From NCBI RefSeq assembly GCF_022818495.1, contig NZ_CP089291.1, forward strand, positions 4,481,501 through 4,545,500: DNA of 64,000 bases, in the 5' to 3' direction. The notes under the pieces are model-generated. The model searched no databases. It was not told the origin of the DNA and worked only from the letters and a program-made list of their open reading frames with translations. The first letter of the stretch is position 1; the number at the start of each line of letters is the position of its first letter. Made by a program: the position numbers and the translations under genes. Origin of the DNA: Fodinisporobacter ferrooxydans. GTDB lineage: Bacteria > Bacillota > Bacilli > Tumebacillales > MYW30-H2. Positions 35,125-43,856 of this stretch are shown here, one piece after another.

Positions 35125-36168
35125 TTAAGGATGAATGACAATTTTTAATGTCGAGCTTTTTTCCTTAATTGCCTTTTCAAACGCTTCCGGAACCTGATCC
35201 AAAGTAAAGCGATCCGTAATAATATCCTCCAGATTCACAACCCCACTGGATAGGATTTCAACTCCAGCTTTATAGGTATTTGAATATCTGAAAACTCCGT
35301 AAATATCAATTTCGTTATCAACAATGTGCGGAATATTTACTCCTGTTTCCTCTTGCGGTGGAAGCCCTACAATGACAACACGTCCTCCGCGGCGAACACC
35401 AACTAAACAAGACTGCAGCGCTTTCGGATTTCCAGCAGTTTCGATTGCCAGGTCGGCACGTTTACCTTCTGTTAATTGACTTAAACGAGTTCCAAAATCA
35501 TCTTTTCGTAAATTAATGACATCGGTTGCTCCTAGTTTCAGAGCAGCTTCCAAGCGGAATTCTTCTAAATCTACCCCGATAATCTTGGTTGCACCGGCAG
35601 TTTTTGCTGCGGCAGCTGCAAGCAAACCGATTGGTCCCATACCTAAAATAACTACAGTTTCTCCAGCTTGTAATTTCCCACGTCGAACAGCATGAAGTCC
35701 TACAGAAAATGGTTCAACCAATGCCGCTTCCTCAAACGACATAGCATCAGGTATTGGGAATAGGAAATCAGAACGAATAGTAATATATTCACAAAAAGCT
35801 CCATCATACGGAGGAGTCGCTAAAAAATTCACATCCGGGCACAGATTATACCGACCGGATTTACAATGTTCACAACGGCCACATGTTACACCTGGTTCAA
35901 TCGTTACCCTTTGTCCTACGCTTAGATTCTTAACGTTTTTACCTAATTCAACAATTTCACCGGCTGATTCGTGACCTAAGATTATAGGTTTTCTGACTAC
36001 ATATGGCCCGATCTTGCCATGCTCATAATAGTGAACATCTGATCCACAAAGGCCTACAGCTTTTACCCGGATTAATGCTTCATCATCAGCAGGTGTCGGA
36101 ATTTCCCGTTCTAATATTTTTATTGTTCCTGGTTCAAAAAGAATGGCTGCTTTCATCAGACCTTGCAT
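35125..36168 (-). CDS. Zinc-dependent sorbitol/xylitol-type dehydrogenase
   Basis: The 347-residue MDR enzyme has AVGLCGSDVHYYEHG and GHESAGEIV as catalytic zinc motifs, the structural cluster CGRCEHCKSGRYNLC, VEPFSVGLHAVRRG, and the Rossmann loop VILGMGPIGLLAAAAA. These are characteristic of sorbitol/xylitol/L-threitol dehydrogenases. It oxidises a polyol to a 2-ketose. The start at 36168 follows GAGGTGAG; a longer frame reaches 36177. It sits directly after the substrate-binding protein gene, so its polyol is probably the one imported by the ABC transporter. Confidence 0.87.
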   Translation of the reverse strand: MQGLMKAAILFEPGTIKILEREIPTPADDEALIRVKAVGLCGSDVHYYEHGKIGPYVVRKPIILGHESAGEIVELGKNVKNLSVGQRVTIEPGVTCGRCEHCKSGRYNLCPDVNFLATPPYDGAFCEYITIRSDFLFPIPDAMSFEEAALVEPFSVGLHAVRRGKLQAGETVVILGMGPIGLLAAAAAKTAGATKIIGVDLEEFRLEAALKLGATDVINLRKDDFGTRLSQLTEGKRADLAIETAGNPKALQSCLVGVRRGGRVVIVGLPPQEETGVNIPHIVDNEIDIYGVFRYSNTYKAGVEILSSGVVNLEDIITDRFTLDQVPEAFEKAIKEKSSTLKIVIHP

Positions 36169-36329
36169 ATGTCTCACCTCATATCCAACGTATTCTTATA
36201 TTTTTTAACAATACGCTGTAAAATAGACTTAATAAAATATTGTTTTGCGATAGTAAGCCCCTAAAAGGTACAAATTTAGGGGCTGTTTTTTTGTGAAATT
36301 GTTATTCTTATTTTTAGTTATTGATTTAA

Positions 36330-37328
36330 CTAGTTAGTACCATTTAAGTATTTGTCTACATTATCTTTTGTAACTAATTCAAAAGGAATATCGTAATTTT
36401 TATCAATTTTCTTTCCTTGTGCTGCTTCAACGGCAACATCCAATGATTTTTTGCCTTGTGCAATCGCATTCTGATAAATACTTGCTATTTGTTTTCCATC
36501 TTTAACAGCAGTTAATGCGTCCTTTACACCATCAACACCTACGACCGGTAATTTTAAATTCTTTTCTTGCAATGCCTTTTCTGCACCTAGAGCCATTTCG
36601 TCATTTTCACCAATCACACCATTAATTTTTCCTGAAAAAGCTTGTAACCAGTTTTCCATGAGAGTCAATCCTTCTGCACGAGACCAGTTCGCTGTTTTTT
36701 CAGCCAAAACATGGATTTCTGGATACTTCTTCAAAACATTAAAAATACCTTGCTTGCGCTCAATTTGTGCTGACTGTCCGATCGGCCCATCTAAAATAAC
36801 GATGTTTCCTTTTCCATTCAAAGCTTTTGCCATTTGTTCCGCTTCCATTTCACCGGCTTTTACATCGGGCGAACCTACATATGATGTTAACTTCTGAGCG
36901 GTCATTTTGGCGTTAACACCAATCACCGGTATTCCTTGATCTACAATTTGATTAACTGTATTATTTAATGCATTTGCATCAATCGGATCAACTATGATAG
37001 CATTCACTTTCTCTGTTGCTAAGTTTTGTAATTGTGAAATTGCCGTGTTCGCGCTGTAGTTCCCATCCATAACAAGTAAGTCTACACCTTTTGCTTTAGC
37101 TTCTTTTTCCATGGAATTTTTTAGCAAATTTGCAAATTCAGCTTTTAGTCCATATACTGAGAAACCTATTTTTAGTTTCTTTGAACTTGTACCCGACTGC
37201 TGATTTGAGTTTTTATTAGAAGAGTTTTGTGTAGTAGTTGCTGACGATCCGCAGCCGACTAATAGTGTTGCCATCATCGATGTAACAGCAATAGTAACCC
37301 CGATGTTCTTAACCAAATGTTTTTTCAT
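36330..37328 (-). CDS. Sugar ABC transporter substrate-binding lipoprotein (RbsB type)
   Basis: The 332-residue protein has a lipoprotein signal peptide ending in the lipobox LLVGC (cysteine near residue 26). A low-complexity S/T/N/Q linker follows, then a periplasmic-binding-protein-like domain (KIGFSVYGLKAEFANLL, AIIVDPIDANALNN, VIGENDEMALGAEKAL). It captures a sugar or polyol outside the membrane and delivers it to the permease. It belongs to the ribose-type (CUT2) family. Confidence 0.9.
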   Translation of the reverse strand: MKKHLVKNIGVTIAVTSMMATLLVGCGSSATTTQNSSNKNSNQQSGTSSKKLKIGFSVYGLKAEFANLLKNSMEKEAKAKGVDLLVMDGNYSANTAISQLQNLATEKVNAIIVDPIDANALNNTVNQIVDQGIPVIGVNAKMTAQKLTSYVGSPDVKAGEMEAEQMAKALNGKGNIVILDGPIGQSAQIERKQGIFNVLKKYPEIHVLAEKTANWSRAEGLTLMENWLQAFSGKINGVIGENDEMALGAEKALQEKNLKLPVVGVDGVKDALTAVKDGKQIASIYQNAIAQGKKSLDVAVEAAQGKKIDKNYDIPFELVTKDNVDKYLNGTN

Positions 37329-37455
37329 TTTTCATTCCCCCGAATTGTTAATTTAGATAAAGATGAAGACAAATTTTGTTTTAAATAGATAGATAGATCC
37401 CAGTTCCACATTAGGTATAAGGAAATTTGTTTATATTCAAATCACCCCCAATCAG

Positions 37456-38433
37456 TTATTTTTTACGTTCAATCATAACAGCAGCTACGATAATGCATCC
37501 CTTGACGATCTGTTGCCAATAGGAGGAAACGTTCAACAAATCCAATCCGTTATTCAAGACTCCGATTAACAACGCACCAATTAGCGACCCCCAAAGTCTA
37601 CCTTTACCACCCATTAAGCTGGTTCCACCAATTACTACGGCTGCGATGGCGTCCAATTCATAACCGTCACCCGCTTGTGGCAAACCGGAAGATACACGAG
37701 ATGTTAAAATAATCCCGGCCAATCCGGCTAGTAAACCGCTGATGGAATACACCCAAATCTTAACCTTATCAACTTTAATTCCGGATATTTTGGCTGCGTT
37801 TTCATTTCCGCCAATTGCATAAACGTATCGTCCAAATTTCGTTTTGTATAGCAAAACCATGAAGATAATGGAAACAACTACGGTGATAATTACTGGTAAT
37901 GGAATTTTTGCAATATCTCCGCCGCCAATTTGTAAAAAGCTTTGGCTAAGGTTCGCTACCGGCTGACCACCCGTATAAACAAATGTTGCACCTCTCGCTA
38001 CTGCCATCATTCCGAGTGTTGTTATAAAAGGTGCTACCTTCCATTTAGCAGTTACAAATCCATTTATGAAACCTACAAAAAGCCCAACCGCAAGTCCCAT
38101 GACTATAGATATAATTAAATTGGAATGTCCACTTTGGGCGAATGTAGCTGTTACAATACCGGCCAGTGCAACAATCGACCCAACTGATAAATCAATTCCC
38201 GCTGTTAGAATTACAAATGTTGCGCCGATTGCGAGTATCGCGTTAATGGAAATCTGACGAAGCACATTTATGATATTTTCAAAAGTCAAAAAACTATTAC
38301 TTAAGATTGATAAGATTACAAACAAAAAAATAAAAGCAAAGATAATCCCGTAATTGAAAAAGAAATTCTTTAAACGAACTCCACTTTCAAGCTTTGTATT
38401 TAAATTTTTTGATTTTTCTTGTACTACTTCCAC
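37456..38433 (-). CDS. Sugar ABC transporter permease (RbsC type)
   Basis: The 325-residue membrane protein has about eight to ten hydrophobic segments, with the CUT2 sequences TAGIDLSVGSIVALAG, FITTLGMMAVARGATF, YAIGGNENAAKISGI and AAVVIGGTSLMGGKG. It forms the membrane channel with two ATPase domains. It is 1 bp from the ATPase stop; a 127-bp gap without a named feature precedes the binding-protein gene. Confidence 0.92.
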   Translation of the reverse strand: MEVVQEKSKNLNTKLESGVRLKNFFFNYGIIFAFIFLFVILSILSNSFLTFENIINVLRQISINAILAIGATFVILTAGIDLSVGSIVALAGIVTATFAQSGHSNLIISIVMGLAVGLFVGFINGFVTAKWKVAPFITTLGMMAVARGATFVYTGGQPVANLSQSFLQIGGGDIAKIPLPVIITVVVSIIFMVLLYKTKFGRYVYAIGGNENAAKISGIKVDKVKIWVYSISGLLAGLAGIILTSRVSSGLPQAGDGYELDAIAAVVIGGTSLMGGKGRLWGSLIGALLIGVLNNGLDLLNVSSYWQQIVKGCIIVAAVMIERKK

Positions 38434-38434
38434 T

Positions 38435-39946
38435 TTAAAGCACCTCCATTAAATGCCCAGTTGCATAGGAAAGAATTTTTTCTTGTGTCGCGTCATCCCT
38501 TGTTAATTCGCCTGCAACTGTTCCTTCGTGAAAGACTATGATTCTGTCGCTCATACCAAGAACCTCTGGCATTTCCGATGAAATCATGATGATCGACATA
38601 CCTTCTTGGACGAGTTGTGTCATCAGTTTATAGATCTCATTTTTTGCACCTACATCAATACCCCGAGTCGGTTCATCCAAAATTAGAATCTTTGGTTGTC
38701 TGAGCAACCACTTTGCCAAAACGACCTTTTGTTGATTGCCGCCGCTTAATGTTTCAACAATTTGTTCTGGTGAAAATGACTTAACCTTTAATTTTGCTAT
38801 GAATTGATCGACTAAAGAACCTTCCTCCTTTTGATCAATAAAACTCAAATTTGAGATTTGATCTAATGAAGCCATAGTAATATTTGCCTTTACTGACATA
38901 GGGAGAAACAATCCCTGTCCTTTACGATCTTCTGTAACAAACGCTAATCCTTGCTTTATAGCATCGATCGGGGACTTGATATTCACTTTTTTCCCTTCAA
39001 TATATATCTCTCCCTGAACCAATGCTGTAAGACCAAAGACTGCCTCAAACACTTCCGTCCTACCAGAGCCCATTAGACCTGCAATCCCTAAAATTTCACC
39101 TTTTTTTAAATCAAAACTTACACTTCTAAATTTCCCATTAACAGAAAGATCTTTAACAGAAAATACTGTTTCTTTAACATAAAAGGCTTCTTTTTTCGGA
39201 TACATTTCTGTTAAGCTTCTTCCAACCATCATTGTAATTAAGATCTCATTATTTAATGCCTTTGCAGGTTTGGTAGCAATATGATTACCATCCCGAAAGA
39301 CGGTAATCTCATCGGATATTTTAAAAATTTCATCCATTTTATGAGAGATGTAAATGATTGCTTTATCTTGCTTCTTTAAAATGTTGATGATTTCAAATAA
39401 CCGATCTACTTCACGATCCGTAATAGCGGAGGTAGGTTCATCCATAATGATGATTTGTGAATCGTACGAAATCGCTTTTACGATCTCCACCATTTGCATT
39501 TCAGCTACACTAAGCTGATTCATTTTCATTCGAGGATTCAAAGATAAACCAATACTTTCTAATAACTTCGAAGCTTTCTGATACATTTTTTTATAATTTA
39601 CAAATCTCGTTCCTGGGTTTATTGGCTCACGACCCAAAAATATATTCTCACCAATTGTCATTTCTAAAACAGGGCTTAATTCTTGGTGAATCATACTGAT
39701 ACCTTTTACCAAAGCATCCTTCGGCTCTTTGAGTTTAATAGATTCTCCATTAAATAAAATTTCTCCAGTATCGGGTTGATAAATACCAGCGAGAATCTTC
39801 ATCAAAGTTGATTTCCCTGCCCCATTTTCTCCCATCAAGGCATGTACAGTTCCTTTACGAACTTTTAACGTAACATCTTTTAAAGCCTGTACTCCTGGAA
39901 ATGACTTTGTAATTCTATTCATTTCTAGAATCACCTGGTTTTCCAT
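38435..39946 (-). CDS. Sugar ABC transporter ATPase (RbsA type, two nucleotide-binding domains)
   Basis: The 503-residue ATPase has two ABC domains. The first has Walker A GENGAGKST (about 39-47), a Q-loop and IIMDEPTSAITD. The second has the degenerate Walker A GLMGSGRTEVFE usual for this family, the signature LSGGNQQKVVLAKW and ILDEPTRGIDVG. It drives uptake of a sugar or polyol. AGGTG precedes the ATG. It follows lacI after a 75-bp gap with a cre-like site. Confidence 0.92.
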   Translation of the reverse strand: MENQVILEMNRITKSFPGVQALKDVTLKVRKGTVHALMGENGAGKSTLMKILAGIYQPDTGEILFNGESIKLKEPKDALVKGISMIHQELSPVLEMTIGENIFLGREPINPGTRFVNYKKMYQKASKLLESIGLSLNPRMKMNQLSVAEMQMVEIVKAISYDSQIIIMDEPTSAITDREVDRLFEIINILKKQDKAIIYISHKMDEIFKISDEITVFRDGNHIATKPAKALNNEILITMMVGRSLTEMYPKKEAFYVKETVFSVKDLSVNGKFRSVSFDLKKGEILGIAGLMGSGRTEVFEAVFGLTALVQGEIYIEGKKVNIKSPIDAIKQGLAFVTEDRKGQGLFLPMSVKANITMASLDQISNLSFIDQKEEGSLVDQFIAKLKVKSFSPEQIVETLSGGNQQKVVLAKWLLRQPKILILDEPTRGIDVGAKNEIYKLMTQLVQEGMSIIMISSEMPEVLGMSDRIIVFHEGTVAGELTRDDATQEKILSYATGHLMEVL

Positions 39947-39974
39947 GAGTAAACACCTCCAGTCTCGCTATAGT

Positions 39975-39988
39975 TGTATACGCTTGCA
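39975..39988. promoter_or_regulatory. cre-like site before the ABC transporter genes
   Basis: TGTATACGCTTGCA matches 12 of 14 cre consensus positions. It lies between lacI and the ATPase gene, so CcpA or the LacI-family protein could act here. Confidence 0.4.
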
Positions 39989-40021
39989 GTATGCGCTTTC
40001 TGATAATGCGCATAACAAAAG

Positions 40022-41026
40022 CTAACAACCACATGATTTACGTATCACTAATTCCAAAGGTAAAGTTATCGTTTTTTCTTTTCTTTGAGAGAAAAGTAAT
40101 TGAACGGCAGATTTACCAATTTCAAAAGTCGGTTGAGAAATAACCGTTAATTCGGGAGTTAAAATTTCTTGCCAAGGTTGGTCATCAAAACCTATAAAAG
40201 CGCATTCATCTGGAATTTTAATAGACAACTCCTTTAGCGCTTTCAGCGCCCCAACGGTAAGCAAATAATTGCTGGCAATGATCGCAGTTGGCCTTGGTGT
40301 TAGTGACATCAGTTGGTGTACACATTCATACCCACCATTAATTTGTGATTGCGTCCCTGCATAGCTGCCTCCATACACAATGAGCCTTTCGTCGATTTCA
40401 ATTCCATTTTCCTCCAGAGATTTGATATAACCAAAAAACCTTTGACGCGTTGTACTTATACCAGGTGAAGCCAAAATAATTCCAATATGCCTATGACCAT
40501 GTTGAATTAAATGACTTGTGGCCAATCGACTCCCTTGAATATTATCTGTACGGACAGATGGTATATCTAGGTTCGATATTTCTCGGTCCAGCAATATGAC
40601 GGGTATTCGATTGAAAAAATCCATACTGCTTAATTTCGTATTCACCGGAGCTACAATAACTCCATTGACACGATGTGCCAATAATAAATCGAGAAGCTCT
40701 TTTTGCTTTGCCTCATTTTCTTCAGAATTCGCTACCACAACCTGACAGTCATATTTTTGGCATTCTTCTTGCATACCTTTTAGCACTTCTGTAAAAAAGG
40801 GATTTTGATCCGGCACCACTAACCCAATCAATTTACTTGATCCGGCTTTTAAACTCCTTGCAGCTTCATTCGGAGAATAGCCTAAACGTTTAACAGTATC
40901 TAACACTAATTCTCTTGTTCTTTCACTAACCCCTTTTTTACCATTCAACACATGCGAAACTGTGGCGATTGATACTTTTGCTTCTTTCGCTACATCGTGG
41001 ACAGTTGGTAATTTTAATTCCATCAT
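40022..41026 (-). CDS. LacI-family transcriptional regulator
   Basis: The 334-residue repressor has the LacI helix-turn-helix (TVHDVAKEAKVSIATVSHVL, with hinge RSLKAGSSKLIGLV near residue 60) and a periplasmic-binding-protein-like effector domain (GVIVAPVNTKL, AFIGFDDQPWQEIL). I chose the ATG at 41026, after AGGAG at 41032-41036; the frame extends to 41050. The operator at 41036-41069 covers its ribosome binding site region, so it should repress itself and the ABC transporter/dehydrogenase genes downstream. Confidence 0.9.
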   Translation of the reverse strand: MMELKLPTVHDVAKEAKVSIATVSHVLNGKKGVSERTRELVLDTVKRLGYSPNEAARSLKAGSSKLIGLVVPDQNPFFTEVLKGMQEECQKYDCQVVVANSEENEAKQKELLDLLLAHRVNGVIVAPVNTKLSSMDFFNRIPVILLDREISNLDIPSVRTDNIQGSRLATSHLIQHGHRHIGIILASPGISTTRQRFFGYIKSLEENGIEIDERLIVYGGSYAGTQSQINGGYECVHQLMSLTPRPTAIIASNYLLTVGALKALKELSIKIPDECAFIGFDDQPWQEILTPELTVISQPTFEIGKSAVQLLFSQRKEKTITLPLELVIRKSCGC

Positions 41027-41035
41027 ACAATCTCC

Positions 41036-41069
41036 TAAACGTTTACTCAACTTCTTGTTAAACGTTTAA
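41036..41069. promoter_or_regulatory. Twin LacI-type operators upstream of lacI
   Basis: Two palindromes with a central CG, TAAACGTTTA (41036-41045) and TTAAACGTTTAA (41058-41069), have centres 23 bp apart, just over two helical turns. A central CG in an AT palindrome is typical of LacI-family operators. The first overlaps the 5' end of the lacI ribosome binding site. Confidence 0.65.
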
Positions 41070-41124
41070 TATTAACGTTGAATGAGGATTTTCCCTGATT
41101 CTAATCGTTTATTTTTGATATATT

Positions 41125-41452
41125 TTTTCGTTTTGTTAGTTTTAATTTTAATTGCCCTTTCACATTTTCGTCAATACCTATTTCATGAATTTTAAAAATA
41201 TTTTTTGGTTCTTAATTTTACAAAATCCGTATATGCTGATTCAAAAAGGTGGAAAACGCTATTAATTTAGATGGATTATTATTTTTACTATTAAATTAAA
41301 AATTGTACTTTCAAAAATTTTATTGAAAAAATCAGTAGTATTCAGCTATAAATTCCTTGACAAATTTACAGTCATAACGAATACTTATACTAAAAAGAAA
41401 CAAATAAAAAAAAACGAAAATTTATTCGAGAGGTGTTAGCATTGAATTTCTC
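41125..41452. promoter_or_regulatory. Intergenic region with a plus-strand promoter and TTTTCRTTTT motifs
   Basis: TTGACA (41357-41362) and AATACT (41380-41385), 17 bp apart, form a plausible plus-strand promoter. The reverse form AAAACGAAAA follows at 41411-41420, and TTTTCGTTTT lies at 41125-41134. A GAGGTG site then precedes a TTG that starts only a 15-codon frame, ended at the transposase remnant. This may be the original 5' end of the SDR operon, now separated by the insertion. No other gene is visible between lacI and 41459. Confidence 0.4.
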
Positions 41453-41458
41453 AAATAC

Positions 41459-41890
41459 TCAACTTTCGCAGTATAAATCAGGCAGGTAAATCTTGATATA
41501 ACTTGGTAAACCTGCAATCCATTGCTGCAATTGACTTTTTATGAATTTTATAATTTTTCTGCAGGTCATTTTTGTAACGTCATTAAAGATTTCCAACAAT
41601 TGTTGTAGGGCGATAGCCCAATCAAGTTCACTCACTTCGTCACAAAGTGCCGAAAATAACCCTCCCAACGTACGTTGGTCGGTATTCTGACGATGTTGAT
41701 GTCTGACAAACACCATGATAATGGGAATACCTGGGGCCATTTCTGTATGAATGAAGCGTAAAATCCCTTTATTTTTTCCTTCAACTGGTGTGGCTGCAAA
41801 ATAAAGCTCTTTAAGAGACATGCGGCGATTCCCGACTTGGTAACGTTGACTCGTTGATTTGACCATGCCGATGACATCAAGTCCTCTTTT
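41459..41890 (-). pseudogene. IS4-type transposase remnant with internal deletion
   Basis: The reading frame RGLDVIGMVKSTSQRYQV onward matches the middle of an IS4-type transposase of Bacilli. It then jumps near VFVRHQHRQN to DQRTLGGLFSALCDEVSEL and ends as a normal C-terminus (QQWIAGLPSYIKIYLP). The N-terminal part is missing, and the segment between the two pieces, which should hold the last catalytic acidic residue and its surroundings, is deleted in frame. The product cannot be active. It marks past insertion between lacI and the SDR gene. Confidence 0.75.
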
Positions 41891-41994
41891 TTCTTATTAT
41901 TTGACTAACGAGATTTATTCTTTGCTGTTCCTTTGTAATCGATTCTCCAACAAAGTGATAGGAAAAAATTAACTAAGAGAAAGGAAAAATATTT

Positions 41995-42762
41995 ATGAGC
42001 TTTCAAGGATACGATAAAAATTTCAATATTACAGAAAAAGTAGCTATTGTAACAGGTGGGGCAAGCGGAATTGGAAAAGCTATCTCAGAATTATACTTGG
42101 AGAAGGGTGCAAAAGTTGCGATTTTTGACCTGAAAGAGGATGTAAAAGAGGTAGCTAAGCAATTGAATGAAGAAAATGCTATCGGTGTAAAATGCGATGT
42201 TACCAATAATGAAAGTATGGATCGTGCTATCTCGATCGTTAGAGAACACTTCGGGAAGATTGATATATTAGTGAACTGTGCTGGAATTGTATTACTTGAC
42301 GATGCTGAAAATATTTCTGATGCTTTTTGGCAAAAAACAATTGATATTAACTTAACTGGCTCATTCAAAATGTGCCAAAAAGCCGGTAATGTAATGATAG
42401 AGCAGGGTAATGGCGGAAAGATTATTAACCTTGCTTCCCAAGCAGCCATTATTGCATTGGATAATCATGTAGCTTATTGTGCAAGCAAAGCTGCAATTCT
42501 GGCAATGACGAAGGTCCTAGCTTATGAATGGGCTCAATTTGACATTAAAGTAAACGCTATCTCACCTACAGTCATTTTAACTGAGTTGGGCAAAAAGGCG
42601 TGGGCCGGAGAGAAAGGCGAAAAGGCGAAAAAAGACATCCCGCTTGGACGTTTTGGATATCCGGAGGAAGTTGCAGCTATTGCCTTATTCTTGGCAGCCG
42701 ATGCAACAAACTTAATGACAGGCGAGAATATTGTTATCGATGGTGGTAATACAATTAAATAG
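41995..42762 (+). CDS. Short-chain polyol dehydrogenase (GolD / D-threitol dehydrogenase-like)
   Basis: The 255-residue NAD(P)-dependent SDR has VTGGASGIGKAI, NCAGIVLLDDAE, a catalytic serine in INLASQAAIIAL, YCASKAAILAMTK with the YxxxK pair, and the ending GENIVIDGGNTIK. The stretches ISPTVILTELGKKAWAG and GRFGYPEEVAA closely recall Listeria GolD, which oxidises D-arabitol, D-threitol and other R-diols. It should convert a polyol to a ketose in the cytoplasm. GAAAGGA precedes the ATG. It is the only plus-strand gene in this part of the island and ends at a strong bidirectional terminator. Confidence 0.85.
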   Translation: MSFQGYDKNFNITEKVAIVTGGASGIGKAISELYLEKGAKVAIFDLKEDVKEVAKQLNEENAIGVKCDVTNNESMDRAISIVREHFGKIDILVNCAGIVLLDDAENISDAFWQKTIDINLTGSFKMCQKAGNVMIEQGNGGKIINLASQAAIIALDNHVAYCASKAAILAMTKVLAYEWAQFDIKVNAISPTVILTELGKKAWAGEKGEKAKKDIPLGRFGYPEEVAAIALFLAADATNLMTGENIVIDGGNTIK

Positions 42763-42841
42763 TGGACTTAAAATCCAACGATAAGGGAGGTACAATAAAT
42801 AGTTAGTGTTGTACCTTATTTTATAACTCATTTTCCGTAAA

Positions 42842-42879
42842 GAAAAGAGCTTCTAGGATCAATTCTAGAAGCTCTTTTC
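42842..42879. terminator. Bidirectional terminator between the SDR and deoR genes
   Basis: A perfect 15-bp stem (42842-42856 with 42865-42879, arms GAAAAGAGCTTCTAG and its complement) and an 8-nt loop serve both convergent genes. Confidence 0.9.
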
Positions 42880-42892
42880 TTTTACAGAAAAT

Positions 42893-43669
42893 CTATTCTT
42901 TCGAGTTTTCAGGATATTTTACGAGTAGATTAGGGAACTTATCATAAAATTCATTTGGAACATTTTTATCCGTCAATAATATATTTGTCTCGTGTAATGT
43001 ACCAAATCTCCCAACTGACGAAGAATCAAACTTGGAGTGATCCAATAAACAATACCGATTTGTGCTTTTTTGAAACATCAGATTTTTAAGTTCTACTTCA
43101 TACAAATCAAAATCCATGAGATCACCGTTTTTCGTCAATGCCCTTGCTGAAAAGAAGAATTTTCCAGGAAACACTTGGTCCAACATAGAACTCCCCATAA
43201 GCCCTTCGATGCTGTTCGTATTTCTAAGAACTCCTCCGATTAAAATAACATTGATTGACGGACTCTCCACTAACTCTTGGGCGGCAAATAGTCCGTTTGT
43301 CATTACTGTAAGATTAAAATCGGAATTTTTAAGTAACTTCGCTAATTCTAAACACGTAGAACTTGCATCAAGCAATAAAAAATCATGGTCCTCTATATAA
43401 TCCATTGCTATTACAGCAATTTTTTGCTTTTCCTCCGTATATTGGGAGCGTCTGTTTGAAAAACTTAATTCGTTCATATCCTCAAGTATAATTGCACCGC
43501 CATGCGTTCTCCGAATTAAGTTTTTATTCTCGAGATATTTTAAATCCGAGCGTATTGTAGCTTCAGTAACATTTAATTTTTTGGATAAATCCGCTACTGA
43601 TGCACGTAAATTTTCCGAAAGCTCCTTTATGATTAATGCTCGTCTCTCATCCGAGAACAATTTATCCAT
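42893..43669 (-). CDS. DeoR-family transcriptional regulator
   Basis: The 258-residue repressor has the DeoR helix-turn-helix (RASVADLSKKLNVTEATIRSD, of which VTEATIRSDL is decisive; RRTHGGAI follows) and a sugar-phosphate-binding domain with DASSTCLELAKLL, VMTNGLFAAQEL and ILIGGVLRNTNS. The start at 43669 follows GAGGGG. AT-rich sequence with AAAACGAAAA lies upstream at 43739-43748, a possible self-operator. Transaldolase and the broken transketolase lie next upstream, the SDR downstream. It probably controls this pentose-phosphate part of the island. Confidence 0.88.
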   Translation of the reverse strand: MDKLFSDERRALIIKELSENLRASVADLSKKLNVTEATIRSDLKYLENKNLIRRTHGGAIILEDMNELSFSNRRSQYTEEKQKIAVIAMDYIEDHDFLLLDASSTCLELAKLLKNSDFNLTVMTNGLFAAQELVESPSINVILIGGVLRNTNSIEGLMGSSMLDQVFPGKFFFSARALTKNGDLMDFDLYEVELKNLMFQKSTNRYCLLDHSKFDSSSVGRFGTLHETNILLTDKNVPNEFYDKFPNLLVKYPENSKE

Positions 43670-43856
43670 AATATATCCCCTCAAAAAATAAAAATTCACC
43701 TAAAATAAAAAACGTTTTCAAATAAAAGTATACGTAAAAAAACGAAAAAAATCAATAGATTATTCCTGATTAATCCCCAAATTACAATTTCGGGACCTGC
43801 AAAATTCTGCAAGTCCCTTAAAATCCCTTCTTCGTTTTCCGATCTTCCTCGTCTTC

